NCBI RefSeq assembly: GCF_024300825.1
Contig: NZ_CP101324.1
Location: 1 to 64,000 of the forward strand
Length of the DNA stretch: 64,000 nucleotides
Reading direction: 5' to 3'
DNA from: Natronomonas gomsonensis
GTDB taxonomy: Archaea; Halobacteriota; Halobacteria; Halobacteriales; Haloarculaceae
Positions 61,470-64,000 of this stretch are shown here, in pieces (positions within the stretch are counted from its first letter, which is position 1; every line of letters begins with the position of its first letter). Position numbers and translations under genes: made by a program. A model generated the notes under the pieces. It made no database searches. It was not told the origin of the DNA and saw only the letters and a program-made list of their open reading frames with translations.

Positions 61470-62135
61470 ATGTACGAAGTATGCGGTGAGAAGGAACTCA
61501 AGGTCATCCTCGCGCTTGACCAAGGCGATTCCATCTCCGGCGTCGCGCGAAAGATCGACGAGAACCGAGAGACGATTCGGCGCGTCATGAACCGCATCGA
61601 AGAAGCGGGATACGTCGCGTACGATGATGGCCTCCAGCTCGTCGATCAGACGCTCCGAGACGCCGGTCTCGAGTTCCTGACGACGGCAGCAGACATCTCA
61701 CCACCATCCATCTCGGAGGCGTACGTCATCCCGCAGTTCGCCGGCCTGGACTATGCATTCACATCCATCGATGCAGTATACGTCTGGACCCAGGGCGGCT
61801 ACCAAGTCGCTCGCGACCCGGAGGATTATCCCCTGTTCATCGCTGTTCGCGAGCAGGACGTCGACGCCTGGGAGACATTCTTCGATCGGTTCGGAATCCC
61901 GACTGCGGAAGAACGCCAGCCCGCTGAAGACCTTGATTGCGCCATTCAGGTTGTCCTCGAGCCCCGGCCACAGATCGATGCCGAGATGGTCGACGGACGG
62001 CCTGTCATTCCGCTTCAGGAAACCGTGGCATTCGCGAACGAGTACTACGCAACCTTTCAGTCTGCCCTCGACATGCTCGGCCGAATGTACGACGACGTCG
62101 ACACCGATGCGAATTATCGCCGAGAGCCCGCCTGA
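61470..62135 (+). CDS. HTH protein paired with nucleotidyltransferase, module 2
   Basis: The 221-residue protein starts MYEVCGEKELKVILALDQGD and has an HTH at residues 15-55 (SISGVARKIDENRETIRRVMNRIEEAGY). Its C-terminal domain resembles part of the companion of MenT/AbiEii-like systems (FAGLDYAFTSIDAVYVWTQGGYQVA). The toxin-like gene starts 2 bases after its stop. It is the probable antitoxin and autoregulator. ATG 61470 is chosen because upstream codons overlap the previous gene. Confidence 0.72.
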   Translation: MYEVCGEKELKVILALDQGDSISGVARKIDENRETIRRVMNRIEEAGYVAYDDGLQLVDQTLRDAGLEFLTTAADISPPSISEAYVIPQFAGLDYAFTSIDAVYVWTQGGYQVARDPEDYPLFIAVREQDVDAWETFFDRFGIPTAEERQPAEDLDCAIQVVLEPRPQIDAEMVDGRPVIPLQETVAFANEYYATFQSALDMLGRMYDDVDTDANYRREPA

Positions 62136-62137
62136 GC

Positions 62138-62833
62138 ATGAGCCAGGAAGACCGCAGTGACGCGCTCATCCAAGTCCTCGATGAACTGGAGCAGTCAAAC
62201 ATTGGATTCGTCCTCGTTGGTGGATACGCGATCAGTCAGTTCGAGACGCGGTTCTCGACCGACCTCGACCTCGTCATTGCACCAGATGACTACAAGGACG
62301 TCGTGGCGTTTCTGGAACAACATGGCTTCGAACGGACAACCGAGTTCGAAGTCCCAGCAGAAGAGACAATCTACAACCGGGAAATCGACTGCTTCGAGCG
62401 AACCGAAGGACTGCCCCATCCGGTCGGTGTGGACATTCTCGTGAACGGACTTGGGTGTCGACAAACCGAAGCAGAGTGGTCGTTCGACTATCTATGCACG
62501 CACAGCTCCCCGACGACGATTTCAGGCGGGACTCGGTCGACGACTGCACGAGCCGCTGATGGGGAAGTGCTCGTTGCCGCCAAGCTCCATAGTGGCCGGA
62601 AAACGGATCTCGCAGATGTCCTTGCTGCGATCCCCTCGATCGACTTAGATCTAGTCGAGACACATCTGCATCGCGGCGATGCTGATGCCCTTCGGGAACA
62701 GCTCAGTGACGCACAAGCGTTCATCGAAGAGGGCGGACTCGATCACCGATTCAAGAGCTTGTTCGGCCAATCGTCGGCATCGGCTGAGGACATCGAGATC
62801 CTCCTCGAGTTTCTCAAGCGACAACAGAAGTGA
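62138..62833 (+). CDS. Nucleotidyltransferase, candidate toxin, module 2
   Basis: The 231-residue protein has the nucleotidyltransferase signature FVLVGGYAISQFETRFSTDLDLVI (GG and DxD, about residues 24-47). Further on is a conserved AAKLHSGRKTDLADVLA typical of the AbiEii/MenT-like group. It is coupled to the HTH gene 2 bases upstream. It is related in fold and setting to module 1 at 48043 but not a close copy. Toxin activity is inferred. Confidence 0.77.
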   Translation: MSQEDRSDALIQVLDELEQSNIGFVLVGGYAISQFETRFSTDLDLVIAPDDYKDVVAFLEQHGFERTTEFEVPAEETIYNREIDCFERTEGLPHPVGVDILVNGLGCRQTEAEWSFDYLCTHSSPTTISGGTRSTTARAADGEVLVAAKLHSGRKTDLADVLAAIPSIDLDLVETHLHRGDADALREQLSDAQAFIEEGGLDHRFKSLFGQSSASAEDIEILLEFLKRQQK

Positions 62834-62882
62834 GACAGCGGTCACCGCGACAGCAGCAGTACCGGTAGCTGCGAATCCGTTC

Positions 62883-62894
62883 CCGTAGCTACGG
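62883..62894. other. Palindrome CCGTAGCTACGG after the nucleotidyltransferase
   Basis: A perfect 12-bp palindrome 50 bases after the stop of the nucleotidyltransferase gene. It may be a weak terminator or a site for the next leader. No T-run follows. Confidence 0.3.
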
Positions 62895-62925
62895 AAGACG
62901 GAAAGCGAGTTAGAGCGGTTTGTTG

Positions 62926-62947
62926 CCGCCTTGAAAAGGCGGAGGCG
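62926..62947 (+). repeat. Leader hairpin with two competing folds, 7 nt before GTG
   Basis: CCGCCTT (62926-62932) pairs with AAGGCGG (62936-62942), or CGCCT (62927-62931) with AGGCG (62943-62947). The second arm ends exactly 7 bases before the GTG at 62955. Confidence 0.55.
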
Positions 62948-62954
62948 AACATAC

Positions 62955-63176
62955 GTGAGTGACTCGTCAGACCAAGCTGCAGAACCAGATGGTCTCACAC
63001 CGGAGCAACGGCTCGACCCACCAAGCACGCGACTCATCAACGCCGGTATCGTGACGATCAACGACATGGAGACGCTGCGAGCCTGCGTCGCCTACGAGAA
63101 CGCGAATCAGCAACGGGTCCAGATCCTCCGCCGACTCAAACAGCGGGCTACCGAGATCCGCTCTCAGGGCGACTGA
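62955..63176 (+). CDS. Small helical protein of unknown function
   Basis: The 73-residue protein (GTG start, then SDSSDQAAEPDGLTPEQRL...) has a helical C-terminal half, ENANQQRVQILRRLKQRATEI, basic enough to touch nucleic acid. GTG 62955 is supported by the fixed 7-base spacing after the leader hairpin; a TTG at 62931 would cut into the hairpin. No family recognised. Confidence 0.6.
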   Translation: MSDSSDQAAEPDGLTPEQRLDPPSTRLINAGIVTINDMETLRACVAYENANQQRVQILRRLKQRATEIRSQGD

Positions 63177-63200
63177 CGCGACACTCGGAGGTGTCTGTCG

Positions 63201-63222
63201 GAGCCTCGGTGGGTGGAGGCTC
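63201..63222 (+). repeat. Leader hairpin GAGCCTC-GGTGGGTG-GAGGCTC
   Basis: Perfect 7-bp arms around GGTGGGTG, and 7 bases between the hairpin and the ATG at 63230. Confidence 0.6.
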
Positions 63223-63229
63223 AATCCAA

Positions 63230-63535
63230 ATGAGCGAGCGACCCGAAATCGAGATTCAACAGCAGACCGCGTTCGGTGATGATGGCCAGCTCGAAGTCAC
63301 AGAGACGAGCGTCGAAACCTCACTCGAGGACTTCGGCGCTGACGTGGATCATCGCGACCGGGATTCACGTCTCGATCGGCCCGAGTCGAGTGAGTTCGGC
63401 GTCGACGACCGGCCTGAAGTTGAGCAACCATCCGAGGGTGAACAGTCCAGTCTCTTCGCCGATACAGCCGAGGACCAGCAGACGCTCGCCGGCGACGATG
63501 CGGCCGCTCGCTGTCTTTTCGAGGAACAACGATGA
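63230..63535 (+). CDS. Very acidic low-complexity protein
   Basis: The 101-residue protein is rich in Asp, Glu, Ser and Arg (LEDFGADVDHRDRDSRLDRPESSEF) and probably disordered, with a helical end (DDAAARCLFEEQR). The ATGA overlap with the next gene makes it the translational partner of zinc-ribbon paralogue 2. A start at 63191 would cross the leader hairpin and is rejected. Confidence 0.58.
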   Translation: MSERPEIEIQQQTAFGDDGQLEVTETSVETSLEDFGADVDHRDRDSRLDRPESSEFGVDDRPEVEQPSEGEQSSLFADTAEDQQTLAGDDAAARCLFEEQR

Positions 63536-63897
63536 CACGACTCACCAATTGGACGCGAGAGAGCCGTACTCCAATCCTGGCGTACCGAAATACAGAGACC
63601 AACGTTCGAGCAGCCCTGCACCGAGCGCCGGACTCGTACGTGCATAAGTGGCGGGCCGCGATTCTCGTCGACGGCTATTCCGTATGGTCGCGCGGATTCG
63701 CGACGAAGGAAGCCACATCACTTCGTGACGAACTCCGAAAGCGCCCTCAGCCTGAACTACCCTGTCCAGAGTGTCCTAACGAAGACGTCGTCGTCGGCCA
63801 GAAGAGTGCTGACGGCGCGAAGGTACAACGGTGGTTCGAGTGTCGAGACTGCGGCTACGAAAGCCGCTCAGCAATCGTCTACGGCGCCGAGCGCTAA
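63532..63897 (+). CDS. Zinc-ribbon protein, paralogue 2
   Basis: The 121-residue protein is a close paralogue of 59809-60174 over its whole length (TNWTRESRTPILAYRNTET; AILVDGYSVWSRGF). It has an intact four-Cys ribbon CPEC...CRDC near residues 80-111. It overlaps the preceding gene by 4 bases. Likely cytoplasmic and nucleic-acid binding; function unknown. Confidence 0.72.
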   Translation: MTRLTNWTRESRTPILAYRNTETNVRAALHRAPDSYVHKWRAAILVDGYSVWSRGFATKEATSLRDELRKRPQPELPCPECPNEDVVVGQKSADGAKVQRWFECRDCGYESRSAIVYGAER

Positions 63898-63950
63898 TTC
63901 CCCTAGTAGAACAGACAAAGCCTTAGAAAACCGGCGTCGTGAGATCCACC

Positions 63951-64000
63951 ATGGATTGTACAGAGTGCGGTGAGCCGGTCGACGAAACAAAGGATCTCGA
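63951..64000 (+). CDS. Partial gene for Cys-containing small protein, cut by window end
   Basis: ATG 63951 begins MDCTECGEPVDETKDL and runs off the window. CTEC near the start suggests one half of a zinc ribbon. Only 16 codons are visible, so length and function are unknown. Confidence 0.5.
   Translation, partial: MDCTECGEPVDETKDL

Noticed and set aside
1-64000. rRNA, tRNA and intact insertion sequences
   Set aside because: No transposase frame with a DDE or serine-recombinase pattern, no terminal repeats around one, and no cloverleaf or rRNA-like segment was noticed on reading through.

Overview
The window looks like part of a haloarchaeal (class Halobacteria) megaplasmid or integrated plasmid. 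The reading frames are GC-rich, the predicted proteins are very acidic, promoters have archaeal TATA boxes and several genes look leaderless. The gene set is also typical: a TFB-type transcription factor, an RPA-like OB-fold protein, a Bat-type HTH regulator, an Lrp-TRASH regulator, a 7TM-PAS-GAF histidine kinase and many small zinc-ribbon proteins. I found no rRNA, tRNA, CRISPR array or intact transposase. Product names come from motif reading only; no database was searched.

Layout. 0-3.2 kb: a ParA-type partition ATPase, its acidic partner gene and a tyrosine recombinase, with TCTACA/TGTAGA-type repeats on both sides of the partition pair. 3.2-26.2 kb: a large metal island, mainly copper. 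It holds an HMA chaperone/CPG-type P1B ATPase/FmdE-like operon with a divergent regulator, an amidohydrolase, a DUF318-type permease with two YHS domains, a CPC copper ATPase (CopA type) with an Lrp-TRASH regulator, two CopZ-like chaperones, a CPH ATPase (CopB type), aconitase, CBS and UspA stress proteins, DoxX and SHOCT proteins and several small membrane proteins. 26.2-31.2 kb: a Doc/Fic-like protein, a PadR regulator, a short histone-fold-like protein, a sensor kinase, and a broken copy of the end of the histone-fold-like gene.

31.3-44.8 kb: a conjugation-type (type IV secretion) cluster. It begins with ExoVII-like large and small subunits and continues through pilin-like, surface, lipoprotein, VirB6-like, PrgI/VirB3-like, VirB4 and a 1460-residue coupling-type ATPase. 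44.8-45.3 kb carries an array of GGTCAGGGG repeats. 45.3-55.4 kb: replication and housekeeping genes of the plasmid (primase-like protein, OB-fold ssDNA-binding protein, TFB), an HTH/nucleotidyltransferase pair and small unknown proteins. 55.5-58.7 kb: a Bat-type regulator with a CPC ATPase of Zn/Cd type. 58.7-64.0 kb: small accessory genes and a second HTH/nucleotidyltransferase pair; the last gene is cut by the window end.

Three repeated non-coding signals tie these parts together. A palindrome close to TTTGGATTCCAAA lies upstream of four copper genes or operons. A 41-42 bp inverted repeat TTAACCAACA-N18-21-TGTTGGTTAA lies upstream of three plasmid operons. About eleven short hairpins with a shared GGGTG-type loop lie just upstream of accessory genes between 46.5 and 63.3 kb. 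The last two are the best candidates here for an undescribed system.
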